From JACDAN01 sp035707105 (GTDB taxonomy: Bacteria > Actinomycetota > Thermoleophilia > Gaiellales > Gaiellaceae): DNA of 64,000 nucleotides. The position numbers and the translations under genes were made by a program. Positions 56,809 to 64,000 of this stretch are shown piece after piece. The notes under the pieces were generated by a model. That model saw only the letters and a program-made list of their open reading frames with translations, had not been told where the DNA came from and did not search any database. The DNA lies in NCBI GenBank assembly GCA_035707105.1, contig DASSUI010000056.1, positions 1 to 64,000 on the forward strand, in the 5' to 3' direction. Positions within the stretch are counted from its first letter, which is position 1. Each line of letters starts with the position of its first letter.

Positions 56809-57207
56809 ATGCCGTCACGCTACTTCACGCTCGACGAGGCGAACCGCGCCATGCGCGAGCTGCGCCCCGTGGTCGAGCAGATGGTGGAGCACCGGCAGCG
56901 GTTCCTCGCCGCGCAGGAGAAGCGCGCCGCCCTGACGACACAGGCCGGCTCGAACGGCGGCGACCTGACGCCGACCGACTTCGCCGAGGCCGAGGAGGAG
57001 CTCGAGCACGAGGCGACCGGCCTCGCCGTCTGCATCGAGCGGATCCAGTCGGCGGGCGCGCAGGTCAAGGACCTCGACGAGGGACTGCTCGACTTCCCGT
57101 CCGTCCGGGACGACGAAGAGATCCTGCTGTGCTGGCGGCTCGGCGAGAACGAGATCGGGTTCTGGCACGGGCCGGACGAGGGGTTCGCGGGCCGGAAACC
57201 GCTCTAG
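56809..57207 (+). CDS. DUF2203 family protein
   Basis: This 132-residue protein has the DUF2203 opening MPSRYFTLDEANRAMRELRPVVEQM. A helical middle follows (HRQRFLAAQEKRAAL, EAEEELEHEATGLAVCIERI), then the conserved end GLLDFPSVRDDEEILLCWRLGENEIGFWHGPDEGFAGRKPL broken here only by family-typical turns. The function is unknown in all members. ATG 56809 begins the conserved part. It diverges from the membrane glycosyltransferase across ~22 bases. Confidence 0.9.
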   Translation: MPSRYFTLDEANRAMRELRPVVEQMVEHRQRFLAAQEKRAALTTQAGSNGGDLTPTDFAEAEEELEHEATGLAVCIERIQSAGAQVKDLDEGLLDFPSVRDDEEILLCWRLGENEIGFWHGPDEGFAGRKPL

Positions 57208-57226
57208 CGTGTCGAACTAGCGGGCC

Positions 57227-57940
57227 GTGGACTGGCAGCGCCTCATCACCGTCTGCGTCGTGATCGCGGTCGCCGCTGCGCTCGCGAAGCTCGTCGACAT
57301 GCGGATGGCGAAGCGCGAGCTCGCGCCCGGCTCCGTCACGCGATACCGCGTCCTGCGGCGCAGCATCATGGGCGCGATCATCTTCGTCGGCGTCCTCACG
57401 GCGCTGCTCGTGATCCCCCAGGTGCGCGCAGTCGCCGGCGGCCTACTCGCGTCCTCGGCGATCCTCGGCCTCGTCATCGGCCTCGCATCGCAGCGCACGC
57501 TGTCGAACTTCGTCGCCGGAGTGATGATCGGGCTCGCCCAGCCGATCCGGCTCGGCGACCGGGTCGCGGTGGCCGAAGGTGAGGGGATCGTCGAGGAGAT
57601 CGGGCTCGTCTACACCCGGATCCGGCAGGACGACCGGACGCGCCTCGTGATCCCGAACGAGCGCCTGGCTGCCGATACGATCAAGAACTCCACCATTGCG
57701 AGCCGGGAAACGCTGGCCGAGGTCACCGTCCCCGTGCCGCGCGACAAGGATCTCCGGGCAGTGATGGACCTCCTGAACGAAGCGACGACTCCGACCGACC
57801 TCCTGGTGACCGCGCTCGACGCCGACTCGGTCGTCACGCTCAGGGCCTGGGCCGCGGACGAGGACGCGGCACGCCGGCTCGAGAGCGATCTTCGCCTGCG
57901 CGCGCACTCGCGCCTGGTCGAGGCCGGCATCTACGCGTGA
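57227..57940 (+). CDS. MscS-family mechanosensitive channel, small form
   Basis: This 237-residue channel has an N-terminal helix (RLITVCVVIAVAAALAKLV), a second (SIMGAIIFVGVLTALLVIP) and the pore helix TM3 (AGGLLASSAILGLVIGLASQRTLSNFVAGVMIGL). The beta domain follows (PIRLGDRVAVAEGEGIVEEIGLVYTRIR, VIPNERLAADTIKN). A short alpha/beta C-terminus ends it. It would open when the membrane is stretched. GTG 57227 is 20 bases after DUF2203; its stop overlaps the PBP gene (GTGA). Confidence 0.92.
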   Translation: MDWQRLITVCVVIAVAAALAKLVDMRMAKRELAPGSVTRYRVLRRSIMGAIIFVGVLTALLVIPQVRAVAGGLLASSAILGLVIGLASQRTLSNFVAGVMIGLAQPIRLGDRVAVAEGEGIVEEIGLVYTRIRQDDRTRLVIPNERLAADTIKNSTIASRETLAEVTVPVPRDKDLRAVMDLLNEATTPTDLLVTALDADSVVTLRAWAADEDAARRLESDLRLRAHSRLVEAGIYA

Positions 57941-60129
57941 GCCCGTACGAGCGCAGCCGCGGGCGCCGTCAGGCCCGGCGGGGCCTCGAGGAGGACGCCT
58001 ACCGTCGCCGGACCCGGCGCCACCGGCGGCGGGCGAGGAACCGGCATCGCCGGAAGCTCGCCTTCGTCGCTGCGGTCGTGGTCCTCGTCGTCGCGGGGAT
58101 CGGCGCCGCGGGCATCACCGGCGCGGCCTCGATCGGCCCGCGCTGCGACCTCGATCGTCTTCGCCCGGTCGAGATCGGCCAGAACTCGTTCGTCTACGCG
58201 GCTGACGGCTCCCTCCTCGGCTCGATCCCGGCCGAGAAGAACCGCCAGCCCGTCCCGCTGAACCGGATCAGCAAGTGGATGCGGCTGGCCACGATCGCGA
58301 TCGAGGACCGGCGCTTCTACGAGCACAGCGGCATCGACCTCGAGGGCATCGCCCGGGCGCTCGCGGCCGACGTCCGCGCCGGCAAGGTGGTGGAGGGCGG
58401 CTCGACGCTGACGCAGCAGCTCGTCCGCAACCTCTACGTGGGCAACGAGGTGACCTTCGAGCGCAAGGCGATCGAGGCGTGTCTCGCCGTCCGGCTGAAC
58501 CGGCGCCGCTCGAAGGACTGGATCCTCGCGAGCTACCTGAACACGGTGTTCTACGGCAGCCGCGCGTACGGGGTGCACGCGGCGGCGCAGACGTACTTCA
58601 ACAGGCCGGCGTGGAGGCTCGGGCTCGGCGAGTCCGCGCTGCTCGCAGGCCTCACGCAGGCGCCGTCCGTCTACGACCCGTTCACGAACCCGCGGTCGGC
58701 GCTCGCGCGTAGGGACCAGGTTCTGCGGGCCATGTTCGATCAGGGGAAGATCACGCGGCGCCAGTATCAGGACGCGATCGCGGTGCGGGAGCTTCAGCTG
58801 CGGCCGGGCAAGCTCTACTCCCGGATCCGCGAGCCGTACTTCTTCAGCTACGTCCGGCCGCTGCTGATCGCCCAGTACGGGGCGAACACCGTCCGGTCGG
58901 GCGGGCTTCGCGTCTACACGACGGTCGACCGGAAGTTCCAGCAGGACGCCCGCAACGCGGTCCTGCGGACCCTCCCGTACCGGGACGACCCCGCCGCCGC
59001 GATCGTCTCGATCAACCCGGGGAACGGCGCGATCCGCGCGATGACCGCGGTGACGCCCGGTCGCCGCAAGAACCAGTTCAACCTCGCGTCTCAGGGGCGT
59101 CGCCAGGCCGGCTCGACATTCAAGACCTTCGTGCTCGCGGCTGCGATTGCCGAGGGCGTCAACCCCGACTCGACCTACTACACGTCGGCGCCGTTCCGCT
59201 ATCAGACCGATCCTCTCAGCGAGCCGTGGGAGGTCTCGACGTACAGCCACGAGTATCTCGGGTCGACGTCGATCTCGAACGCGACGCTCAGCTCGGACAA
59301 CACCGTCTATGCCCAGTTGACCCTCGACCTCGGCCCGGAGAAGGTCGCCGCGATGGCGCATCGGCTCGGCGTGCGGTCGAACCTGAAGACGAAGGAGGGC
59401 GTGTACGTGCCCTCGCTCGGCCTCGGCTCCGCAGCCATCTCGCCCCTGGACATGGCCTCCGCCTACGCGACGCTGGCGGCGGGAGGCATGTACTCCGAGC
59501 CGATGGCGATCCGCAAGGTCGTCCTGCCGGGCGGCAACGAGGACAAGGATGCGGGCTGGGGCAAGCCGCAGCGCCGCCGCGTCGTCGCGGACTGGGTGGC
59601 GAACGAGGTGACGAAGATCCTCGAGGAGAACATCGACAGCGGTACCGGTACGAACGCAGGTGTCTTCTTCAGCCGCCCCGCGGCGGGCAAGACCGGGACG
59701 ACGGACGACCATACGGACGCCTGGTTCTGCGGCTACACGCCGACGCTGAGCACGACCGTCTGGGTCGGCTATCCGCAGGGGCAGGTTCCCATGGAGAACG
59801 TGCACGGGATCTCCGTCGCCGGCGGCACCTTTCCCGCGATCATCTGGAACCTCTTCATGCGCTCGGCGATCGGCAACACGGCCGAGGTCGACTTCCCCGA
59901 GCCACGCTCCGAGCCGACGTGGGTGCCGTTCTCGCGCGGCCAGTATGCGAACGGGGGCTACTACGACTCGAACGACGACGACGGCTACTACGTGCCTTCC
60001 GAGCCGGCGCCTCCGCCGCCTCCGCCCCCGCCGCCGCCCGCCGATCCGCCGCCGCCCGCACCTCCTCCGGCCGAGAAGGGACCGGTCTCGACACCTCCCG
60101 GCCATCCGCCACGCGGGGGCGACCGCTAG
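57937..60129 (+). CDS. Class A penicillin-binding protein (bifunctional transglycosylase/transpeptidase)
   Basis: This 730-residue PBP1A-like enzyme has a very basic cytosolic start and one anchor helix (FVAAVVVLVVAGIGAAGI, residues ~43-60). The GT51 domain has Glu123 in IEDRRFYEHSG and GGSTLTQQLVRNLY. The transpeptidase has S393 in GSTFK, the SxN-type motif SSDN at 452-455 and KTGT at 585-588, so both activities look intact. A proline-rich tail (~residues 683-725, runs of 4-10 Pro) ends the protein. It polymerises and crosslinks the wall. GTG 57937 overlaps mscS; the end shares CTAG with the next convergent gene. Confidence 0.95.
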   Translation: MSPYERSRGRRQARRGLEEDAYRRRTRRHRRRARNRHRRKLAFVAAVVVLVVAGIGAAGITGAASIGPRCDLDRLRPVEIGQNSFVYAADGSLLGSIPAEKNRQPVPLNRISKWMRLATIAIEDRRFYEHSGIDLEGIARALAADVRAGKVVEGGSTLTQQLVRNLYVGNEVTFERKAIEACLAVRLNRRRSKDWILASYLNTVFYGSRAYGVHAAAQTYFNRPAWRLGLGESALLAGLTQAPSVYDPFTNPRSALARRDQVLRAMFDQGKITRRQYQDAIAVRELQLRPGKLYSRIREPYFFSYVRPLLIAQYGANTVRSGGLRVYTTVDRKFQQDARNAVLRTLPYRDDPAAAIVSINPGNGAIRAMTAVTPGRRKNQFNLASQGRRQAGSTFKTFVLAAAIAEGVNPDSTYYTSAPFRYQTDPLSEPWEVSTYSHEYLGSTSISNATLSSDNTVYAQLTLDLGPEKVAAMAHRLGVRSNLKTKEGVYVPSLGLGSAAISPLDMASAYATLAAGGMYSEPMAIRKVVLPGGNEDKDAGWGKPQRRRVVADWVANEVTKILEENIDSGTGTNAGVFFSRPAAGKTGTTDDHTDAWFCGYTPTLSTTVWVGYPQGQVPMENVHGISVAGGTFPAIIWNLFMRSAIGNTAEVDFPEPRSEPTWVPFSRGQYANGGYYDSNDDDGYYVPSEPAPPPPPPPPPPADPPPPAPPPAEKGPVSTPPGHPPRGGDR

Positions 60130-61520
60130 CGCGCCCGAGCAGCCGTCCTCCTCAGGACGATGATCCCGTCCTCCTCGAAGACGGTCCGCCACCAGGGGCT
60201 GGCGAGCAGCCTTCCAAGAGGAACCGCGGTCGTGGAGGCGTCCGACCGCAGGTCGAGGTAGGACGCACGCTTGAGATCGACCGCGACCCACTCCGAGTCC
60301 AGGACGACCGGGAAGGTGTGGATCCGCCGTCGCTCGGACAGATGGGCGCCGAGCCCGTTCGTGCTACTGACGGCGGCGCTCGACGGGATCAGGGCCAGAG
60401 CGCGGGCCGCGATCCGGTCGTGATTCGAGACGCGGTCGGGCGCGAGCTCTCCCGTGCGTAAGGGGCCGACGACGAGCGCGCCGAGCGCCGAGGCGGCCAG
60501 CAGGACGGCGGCGGCCCTCGTGGAGCGTTCGAGTCGCGCAATCCCCATGACGGCCGCGGCGAGCAGGAACGGCGCGATGGGCGCCGTGTAGTGGAACCGG
60601 ATCGACGTCTGGTTCGAAACGGATGAGAGGACGTTCGCAAGCAGCTCAGGCACCGCGGCGAGGAGCACGAGCGGCGCGAGGACGACGAGGCCGGCGAGCG
60701 GCAGGACGAGCTCGGCGACGTAGGCGAGATCGTGTCGATCCGCGACAGCGGCCAGAACGGCGAGGGGGTCGGTGAACGCGGTCTTCACGATCCCCGCCGG
60801 CGAGCCGCCGACCGTCTCGTACCGCCCGTAGAACGCCGAGTTCGCGCCCTCGCGGAAGTGCGGCATCACGATTTCGAGCGAAAGGGCCGTGGCCGTGACC
60901 CCGGCGAGCGCGATGGCAGCGCCCGCAAGGCGGTGACCTTTGCCGAGCGCGTACCAGATTCCGAGCGCGCCGAGCACGAGCGGGATCTCCTCCTTCGTCA
61001 ACGCCGCGAGCAGCGCGAACGGAGCGAACGCCCAGAGCCGCTCTTCGTCGAGGTACCACACCGCGTACGCCAGGAGCGGGCAGGCCAGCGCCACCGGGTG
61101 GAACTCGTCGAGCGCGAGCCACTGCACGGCGGGGTAGACGAGGTAGGCGAGGCCGCAGAACGTGCCGGCCCACTCCGAGCCGAGGTGCTTCCGGCCGAGC
61201 CAGGAGAACGGCAGCGCGCCGAGCGCGACGATCGCTGCCTGGACGACGAGGAGGATTGCCGGGCTGGGCCACACCCACCAGAGAGGCGTGAATAGCACGA
61301 GGATCGGGTCGACGTGGGCCCCAAGCCGCGAGATCTGGTCACCGCCAAGCTCGGTGACGTCCAGCGGGCGTCCGTGGGCGGTCGACCAGACCGCCTGAGT
61401 CATGTTCCCAAGGTCGAAGCGGCCGGTCTCGAACGCTCGGTGCTCGGCCCAGGCGAGCGCGCCGAAGCCTCCGGCATAGACCGCGATTGCCGCCCAGAGG
61501 ACGACCCGGGGCCTACGGAC
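60126..61520 (-). CDS. DUF2079 multispanning membrane protein, start unresolved
   Basis: This ~464-residue protein has about ten helices. It shows the DUF2079 marks: AFETGRFDLGNMTQAVWSTAHGRPL near the start, HVDPILVLFTPLWWVWPSP, and LAYLVYPAVQWLALDEFHPVALACPL, then TKEEIPLVLGALGIW. The function is unknown, although the fold is GT-C-like and the neighbours are sugar transferases. In frame near the N-terminus (VRRPRVVLWAAIAVY) I find no ATG, GTG or TTG. The nearest is ATG 61667, which would overlap the methyltransferase by 155 bases with a Ser-rich peptide. The start given is a best guess only. Its stop shares CTAG with the PBP gene. Confidence 0.78.
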   Translation of the reverse strand, partial: VRRPRVVLWAAIAVYAGGFGALAWAEHRAFETGRFDLGNMTQAVWSTAHGRPLDVTELGGDQISRLGAHVDPILVLFTPLWWVWPSPAILLVVQAAIVALGALPFSWLGRKHLGSEWAGTFCGLAYLVYPAVQWLALDEFHPVALACPLLAYAVWYLDEERLWAFAPFALLAALTKEEIPLVLGALGIWYALGKGHRLAGAAIALAGVTATALSLEIVMPHFREGANSAFYGRYETVGGSPAGIVKTAFTDPLAVLAAVADRHDLAYVAELVLPLAGLVVLAPLVLLAAVPELLANVLSSVSNQTSIRFHYTAPIAPFLLAAAVMGIARLERSTRAAAVLLAASALGALVVGPLRTGELAPDRVSNHDRIAARALALIPSSAAVSSTNGLGAHLSERRRIHTFPVVLDSEWVAVDLKRASYLDLRSDASTTAVPLGRLLASPWWRTVFEEDGIIVLRRTAARAR

Positions 61521-62220
61521 GCGTCGCCAGAAGGAGGTAGCCCAGCGCTCCGCGCTCGACGCCGACGAAGAGGCGGTCGATCTGGAGGAGGGCTCCGAGG
61601 AGACCGACGAGGGGCCGGTGCCGGCCGCCGGGCCGGCTGGGCCCGTGCCGGTCGAGGTACCGCTCATAGACGTGGCGATGGTAGAGGCGCGAGAGCGGAA
61701 ACCCCCAGGCCGAGCAACGCTCGACGACGAGCCCGGCCGCGGCGCAGACGTCGAGGAGCGCATCGCGACTGTAGCGGCGGAAGTGGCCCGCCCACTCGTC
61801 GCTCGGCCCGAACAACTCCGGATCGGCCGGGACGGAGAGCACAATCGCGCCGCCCGGCCGGACGACCCGCGCCACCTCGTCGAGCGCCGCGCGATCGTCC
61901 TCGACGTGCTCGAGCACCTCCCCCAGGACGGCCGCGTCGAAGCTCGCATCCGGGAATGGGAGGTCGGTCACGCTTGCCCGTACGACGTCGCCGCGCAGTC
62001 GGCTGCGGAGGACATCCACCGCCGCTTCGGACGCGTCGGCGCTCGTCACCTCGAAGCCGAGACGGTCGAGCCGCGCCGACATCGAGCCCTGGCCGGCGCC
62101 CGCGTCGAGAACGCGCTGCCCGGGAGCCGCCGAGAGGAACAGGTCGAGGAGCAGGCGCTCACGGAGCTCGTGCCGAGGACCGACGAACTCGGGCGCCGTC
62201 CCCCACTCGTGTGCCGTCAC
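61513..62220 (-). CDS. SAM-dependent methyltransferase (type 11)
   Basis: This 235-residue class I methyltransferase has motif I VLDAGAGQGSMSARLDRLG, motif II VTSADASEAAVDVL, motif IV SFDAAVLGEVLEHVEDDRAALDEVARVV and the PGGAIVLSVP strand. The acceptor is unknown; position between two glycosyltransferase-like genes suggests a sugar, lipid or glycan. GTG 62220 overlaps the GT4 stop. Its 3' end overlaps the DUF2079 frame. Confidence 0.88.
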   Translation of the reverse strand: MTAHEWGTAPEFVGPRHELRERLLLDLFLSAAPGQRVLDAGAGQGSMSARLDRLGFEVTSADASEAAVDVLRSRLRGDVVRASVTDLPFPDASFDAAVLGEVLEHVEDDRAALDEVARVVRPGGAIVLSVPADPELFGPSDEWAGHFRRYSRDALLDVCAAAGLVVERCSAWGFPLSRLYHRHVYERYLDRHGPSRPGGRHRPLVGLLGALLQIDRLFVGVERGALGYLLLATRP

Positions 62221-63287
62221 GCGACCCCCTCGAGAATGTCACGCCAGCGCGCGCCGAGGACATCCTCGCTCGCGCGCTGGCGGTAGACGGCGTGGCCGGC
62301 CTCGGCGATCCGCTGCGCCGTCTCAGGGTCGGCCGCGACACGTTCGAGCGCTTCCGCGAGCGCGTGCGGATCCCCGGGCGGCACCAGCACCGCGTTCGTC
62401 CCGTCGGAGAGGAGCTCGCGCGCGGCGGGTGTGTCCCCTGTCACAAGCGGGACGCCGCAGGCGAGCGCCTGGAACGCCTTGTTGGGGATCACGCGCTGCG
62501 CCTTCTCCGACCGCCCGAAGATCCCGAGGGCGCAGCCGGCGGCTTCGAGCGCCTCGGGTAGGCGCTCGTACTCGATCCAGGGGATCCACTCGACGTTCGC
62601 AGGTGCAGGTGGATCGGCGAGCAGATTCGCGAGCTGGCCGCTTCCGGCGATCCGGAGCCGAAGGTCAGGCGCGAGCCGGGCTGCCTCGAGGATGGTCTCG
62701 AGCCCGTGGAGGGGGATCAGCTTCCCGACGAACAGTGCCGTGAACGGCTCCTCGGGCTTCCAGGCGGGCCGGAAGAGGCGCTCCTCCGCGCCGACGAAGC
62801 AGACGGCGAAGCGGTCGCGCGGCACGCCCGTGAAGTCCGCCAGGAAGTCGGCATGGGTCTCGGTGTCGGCGACGACGAGGTCGGCCGCGCGGAACGCGCG
62901 GCGGTCGATCAGGCGGAGGGCCTTCGCGGGGAGCGAGCCGGGGCGGAACCTGCCCCGGTCGGCGACGAGCGTGTCGGCGAGAGAGACGAGGGGGTTGAAG
63001 ACCACGGGCCGTCCGCGCGCCACGCGTCGCGCGGCGGGGAGGTCGAGGTGACCGGGATAGCCGACGACGACGGCATCCGCGCGGGGAGGCCGGCGCGCGA
63101 GCAGCCGCGCTTCCGCGAGGGCGAGGCGCGCGACCGCGCCGGGACCGAGCGACCACTTCTCCTCGCGTCCTTCCCAGACCGGCTCGTGGCGCTCCACGAC
63201 CTCGACTCCCGCCCGGCGTAGGCAGGACACGACCTGGGCGTTCCGCGGGTAGCGGCGCTCGTAGGTGCCGAAGTAGAGGATGCGCAC
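62217..63287 (-). CDS. Family 4 (GT-B) glycosyltransferase
   Basis: This 356-residue enzyme has the N-terminal MRILYFGTYERRYPRNAQVV acceptor half and the C-terminal donor half with FTALFVGKLIPLHGLETIL, LRIAGSG, and the E-x7-E-like site. That site is GIFGRSEKAQRVIPNKAFQALACGVPLVTGD, where the first Glu is replaced or shifted. It probably adds a sugar to an envelope glycan or lipid-linked intermediate. GTG 63287 begins the classic opening. It is followed by the methyltransferase with a 4-base overlap. Confidence 0.88.
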   Translation of the reverse strand: MRILYFGTYERRYPRNAQVVSCLRRAGVEVVERHEPVWEGREEKWSLGPGAVARLALAEARLLARRPPRADAVVVGYPGHLDLPAARRVARGRPVVFNPLVSLADTLVADRGRFRPGSLPAKALRLIDRRAFRAADLVVADTETHADFLADFTGVPRDRFAVCFVGAEERLFRPAWKPEEPFTALFVGKLIPLHGLETILEAARLAPDLRLRIAGSGQLANLLADPPAPANVEWIPWIEYERLPEALEAAGCALGIFGRSEKAQRVIPNKAFQALACGVPLVTGDTPAARELLSDGTNAVLVPPGDPHALAEALERVAADPETAQRIAEAGHAVYRQRASEDVLGARWRDILEGVA

Positions 63288-63293
63288 GAGGCG

Positions 63294-64000
63294 CTAGCCG
63301 GAAACCTGGTCGTGCGCCCTGGGCTCGAGGACCTCGTCGACGTGCAGCTCGTCGGCCGTCCCGGTCCGCTCCTCGTGGTGGCTCGTGATCAGCTCCGACA
63401 GCAGTCCGAGCGAGAAGAACTGGAACCCGACGACCACGAGAAGGACGCCGAGGGTCAGCAGCGGCCGGTGGCCGATCGCCGACCCGGTCAGCTTGAGGAC
63501 GGTCAGGTAGACCAGCACCGCGCTGCCGATCAGCGCGGAGACCAGCCCGACGCCGCCGAAGAGATGGAGCGGCCGGTGCCGGTAGCGGCCCATGAACGAG
63601 ACGGTCATGAAGTCCAGAGAGCCCCGCATGTACCGCTCCACGCCGTAGCGCGACCGGCCGTGCTCGCGCGGGCGGTGGTTGACCGGCAGCTCGGCCACCC
63701 GGAAGCCGCGGTCGTGCGCGAGCACGGGCAGGAAGCGATGGAGCTCGCCGTAGATGCGAAGCGAGCGGACGACATCGGCCCGGTACGCCTTCAAGCCGCA
63801 GTTCATGTCGTGGAGTTTCAGCCCCGATGAGCGGCCGACGACCCAGTTGAAGACCCGCGACACGAGGCGCCGCCGCCAGGGGTCCCGTCGCCTCGTCTTC
63901 CAGCCCGAGACCAGGTCGAACCCCTCGTCGAGCTTCGCGAGCAGACGCGGGATCTCGGCGGGGTCGTCCTGGAGATCGGCGTCGATTGTGACGACCACGT
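63294..64000 (-). CDS. Membrane-anchored GT2 glycosyltransferase (polyprenyl-phosphate sugar type), N-terminus beyond window
   Basis: The window holds the last ~235 residues. The GT-A part shows the DxD site in VVTIDADLQDDPAEIPRLL, the MNCGLKAYRADVVRSL acceptor motif and HRPREHGRSRYG. Two C-terminal membrane helices follow (LFGGVGLVSALIGSAVLVYL, RPLLTLGVLLVVVGFQFFSL) and an acidic tail. This is the layout of bactoprenol-phosphate glucosyl- or aminosugar transferases. It is the first gene seen of the minus-strand sugar cluster, 6 bases before the GT4 gene. The start lies outside the window. Confidence 0.9.
   Translation of the reverse strand, partial: VVVTIDADLQDDPAEIPRLLAKLDEGFDLVSGWKTRRRDPWRRRLVSRVFNWVVGRSSGLKLHDMNCGLKAYRADVVRSLRIYGELHRFLPVLAHDRGFRVAELPVNHRPREHGRSRYGVERYMRGSLDFMTVSFMGRYRHRPLHLFGGVGLVSALIGSAVLVYLTVLKLTGSAIGHRPLLTLGVLLVVVGFQFFSLGLLSELITSHHEERTGTADELHVDEVLEPRAHDQVSG

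Noticed and set aside
59999..60075. Short tandem-like CCG/CCGCC repeat run
   Set aside because: It encodes the proline-rich tail of the penicillin-binding protein; it is codon-level low complexity, not a DNA repeat element.
1..64000. Mobile elements, CRISPR arrays, toxin-antitoxin pairs or restriction systems
   Set aside because: No transposase, integrase, spaced direct repeats, Cas-like, toxin-like or methylase/endonuclease pair was seen. Composition and codon use look even along the window.

Overview
The window is one continuous piece of a high-GC bacterial chromosome. It carries the origin of replication and about 64 protein genes, one tRNA and one riboswitch. I saw no insertion sequence, prophage, CRISPR array or plasmid-type gene. 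Several features point to a deep-branching actinobacterium, possibly of class Thermoleophilia. These are the very GC-rich coding, many GTG/TTG starts, gene overlaps of the ATGA/GTGA type, apparent leaderless promoters, the order rpmH-rnpA-yidD-yidC-jag-rsmG-parA-parB facing dnaA-dnaN-recF-DUF721-gyrB-gyrA, and a separate AccA/AccD carboxyltransferase. That placement is inference and was not tested by phylogeny.

Layout, left part. 1-2198: drug-efflux MFS gene (cut by the window edge) divergent from an HxlR regulator, with a perfect inverted repeat between them. 2175-6870: HAD hydrolase, PLP decarboxylase and PolX on the minus strand, then a polyprenol-phosphate mannosyltransferase and a thioredoxin on plus. 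6851-7885: a lone peptide-type ABC permease. 7930-10937: thiD-thiM-thiE-thiL under a TPP riboswitch. 10939-14399: an exported NHL-repeat protein and an MrfA-type helicase. 14447-16508: a 48-residue protein, two YCII/DGPF proteins and an ECF42-type sigma factor. 16505-21127: an ABC-2 exporter, a type II NADH dehydrogenase, a GNAT protein and a cyclase fusion. 21179-24338: LigD and Ku for end joining.

Middle part. 24387-34039 is one long minus-strand run holding fabZ-fabH-fabD-fabG-fabF at one end and accD-accA at the other, with a cyclase, a HAD protein, a double GNAT protein and an odd arginase-like protein between them. A biotin-protein ligase, which would modify the carboxylase carrier protein, lies divergently next to fabZ. 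34642-39915: a peptidoglycan-recognition amidase, an NfeD/slipin membrane pair, a GalT-like protein and a small MerR protein.

Origin and right part. Minus-strand dnaA, dnaN, recF, DUF721, gyrB and gyrA (49142 down to 40032) and plus-strand rpmH to parB (49466 to 53898) diverge from a 323-bp gap with a palindromic pair of DnaA boxes. Beyond parB lie a small hypothetical protein, tRNA-Ile(GAU), a DUF151 nuclease, a CPBP protease, a membrane glycosyltransferase, DUF2203, MscS, a class A penicillin-binding protein, and an envelope sugar cluster that runs off the right edge.

I found no new defence or mobile system. The most interesting signals are in gene expression and domain architecture. recF, a GalT-like gene and the ECF sigma gene have no ATG, GTG or TTG start, but each has a CTG exactly where a coupled start would be. 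Many genes start 6-10 bases after a TAnnnT hexamer. Three convergent gene pairs end on the same CTAG. A cyclase is fused to DUF1707 and LiaF-like domains, and an arginase-like protein has lost its first metal motif.
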